Shown here: piece after piece, positions 6,476 through 6,778 of the stretch
Layout of the letters: the number at the start of each line of letters is the position of its first letter
Position numbering within the stretch: position 1 is the stretch's first letter
From: Treponema sp.
GTDB lineage: Bacteria > Spirochaetota > Spirochaetia > Treponematales > Breznakiellaceae
Reading direction: 5' to 3'
Length of the DNA: 6,778 nucleotides
NCBI GenBank assembly: GCA_031263265.1
Contig: JAISGE010000107.1
Location: 1-6,778, forward strand
The notes under the pieces: model-generated
Database searches by the model: none
What the model saw: only the letters and a program-made list of their open reading frames with translations
What the model was told of the DNA's origin: nothing
Translations under genes and position numbers: made by a program

Positions 6476-6522
6476 AGAAGCGCTCCTTGTTGTGCAATCG
6501 TTAGTACCGTCTTTAAGTTACA

Positions 6523-6551
6523 ATCATGGAACGGTCTTACCGAATTGTCAA
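6523..6551 (-). promoter_or_regulatory. Candidate promoter of the EF-G-like gene
   Basis: On the minus strand a perfect TTGACA (6551-6546) is followed after 17 nt by CATGAT (6528-6523), a 4/6 match to the -10 consensus. It would give a leader of about 40 nt. A second TTGACA lies 23 bp further upstream (6574-6569) at the edge of the insertion sequence, but no acceptable -10 follows it. Confidence 0.42.
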
Positions 6552-6575
6552 GAAAAATATTCAGTGGTTGTCAAG

Positions 6576-6618
6576 CCACAATAGAAATGTCCCCTATTTT
6601 ACCACAATAGAAATGTCC
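6576..6618. repeat. Two direct copies of a 17-bp motif at the insertion-sequence end
   Basis: CCACAATAGAAATGTCC occurs identically at 6576-6592 and 6602-6618, a 26-bp period with a 9-bp spacer (CCTATTTTA). The copies lie between the transposase stop codon and the presumed element tip. That position suggests terminal transposase-binding sites. Confidence 0.9.
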
Positions 6619-6624
6619 TCCCCT

Positions 6625-6778
6625 TCAGGCAGCTGGTGAGTCTGATTGGCCTTTTTGTGATATTTTTATCTCCTCAACGAGGAGCACCTTTCCTTTCCAC
6701 AGAATACTCAGGCTTCCATCCAGCCTGATTCGTACCATGACCTTATCGTGGGGCCGGGGAAGCGTTTTATTGGTTTTG
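6625..6778 (-). CDS. Transposase C-terminus, IS481/ISNCY-like integrase type (partial)
   Basis: The minus-strand frame from the right edge to TGA (6627-6625) encodes the last 50 residues of a larger protein. The segment LPRPHDKVMVRIRLDGSLSI and the following LWKGKVLLVEEI match the small beta domain that closes integrase-type (DDE) transposases of the IS481/ISNCY kind, where a positively charged R-x-K-V-x-V strand leads to an LDG turn and a y-x-G-k-x-L strand. The catalytic DDE core is outside the window, so integrity cannot be judged. The family assignment is from memory of the pattern; the transposase call is supported independently by the repeated motif just downstream. Confidence 0.6.
   Translation of the reverse strand, partial: KTNKTLPRPHDKVMVRIRLDGSLSILWKGKVLLVEEIKISQKGQSDSPAA

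Larger units (their letters stand above)
6569..6778 (-). mobile_element. End of an insertion sequence (rest lies beyond the right edge)
   Basis: The segment carries the C-terminus of a DDE-type transposase, followed within 33 bp by two copies of a 17-bp motif and then by a plausible element tip. Read on the plus strand, the tip would begin TGTCAAGCCACAATAGAAAT, starting with TG as many insertion-sequence ends do. The exact boundary and target duplication cannot be fixed because the other end is not in the window. The transposase points toward the EF-G-like gene, about 94 bp away from its start. Confidence 0.65.

Noticed and set aside
6501..6537. ACCGT/ACGGT inverted repeat in the leader of the EF-G-like gene as an operator
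   Set aside because: Only 5 bp per arm and about 20 nt apart, so easily expected by chance.
1..6778. CRISPR array, tRNA, rRNA or known riboswitch
   Set aside because: No regularly spaced repeats beyond the two copies at 6576-6618, and no cloverleaf or conserved RNA core, were recognised on either strand.

Overview
The window looks like a piece of a spirochaete chromosome, most likely a Treponema or a close relative. This is inferred from protein character only: two lipoproteins with loose, spirochaete-like lipoboxes, and an EF-G-like paralogue of the kind kept beside true EF-G in that phylum. No rRNA or other phylogenetic marker is present. The long genes are of moderate GC; the interval from about 3360 to 4310 is clearly richer in A+T.

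Layout, left to right. (1) Bases 2-781, plus strand: the 3' part of an RsmC/RlmG-like class I methyltransferase whose SAM and catalytic motifs are strongly degenerate. (2) Bases 787-3275, minus strand: a two-gene operon of an MscS-type mechanosensitive channel followed by a secreted lipoprotein with a glycoside hydrolase family 18 (YaaH-like) domain. The second gene starts at or very near the stop of the first and may use a non-canonical start codon. (3) Bases 3276-3447: leader and probable promoter of the channel operon, with a possible Shine-Dalgarno-masking hairpin. (4) Bases 3448-4029, minus: a lipoprotein of unknown function in AT-rich DNA, preceded by a possible 39-codon small ORF (4069-4188) and a weak promoter. 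(5) Bases 4300-4333: a good Rho-independent terminator that ends the next gene. (6) Bases 4397-6475, minus: a full-length elongation factor G-like GTPase (692 aa) without the catalytic histidine of the G3 motif. (7) From about 6569 to the right edge: the terminal part of an insertion sequence, with the C-terminus of its transposase and a 17-bp motif repeated twice, inserted about 90 bp upstream of the EF-G-like gene and pointing toward it.

Functionally, the channel and the GH18 lipoprotein make sense together as an envelope unit (turgor relief plus a glycan-cleaving lipoprotein). The EF-G-like gene is a separate unit with its own TTGACA element and terminator. I see no CRISPR array, tRNA, rRNA or recognisable defence system. 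The most interesting points are the degenerate methyltransferase, the altered GTPase active site, the IS end abutting the promoter of the EF-G-like gene, the possible rare start codon of the GH18 gene, and the small ORF in the intergenic region.
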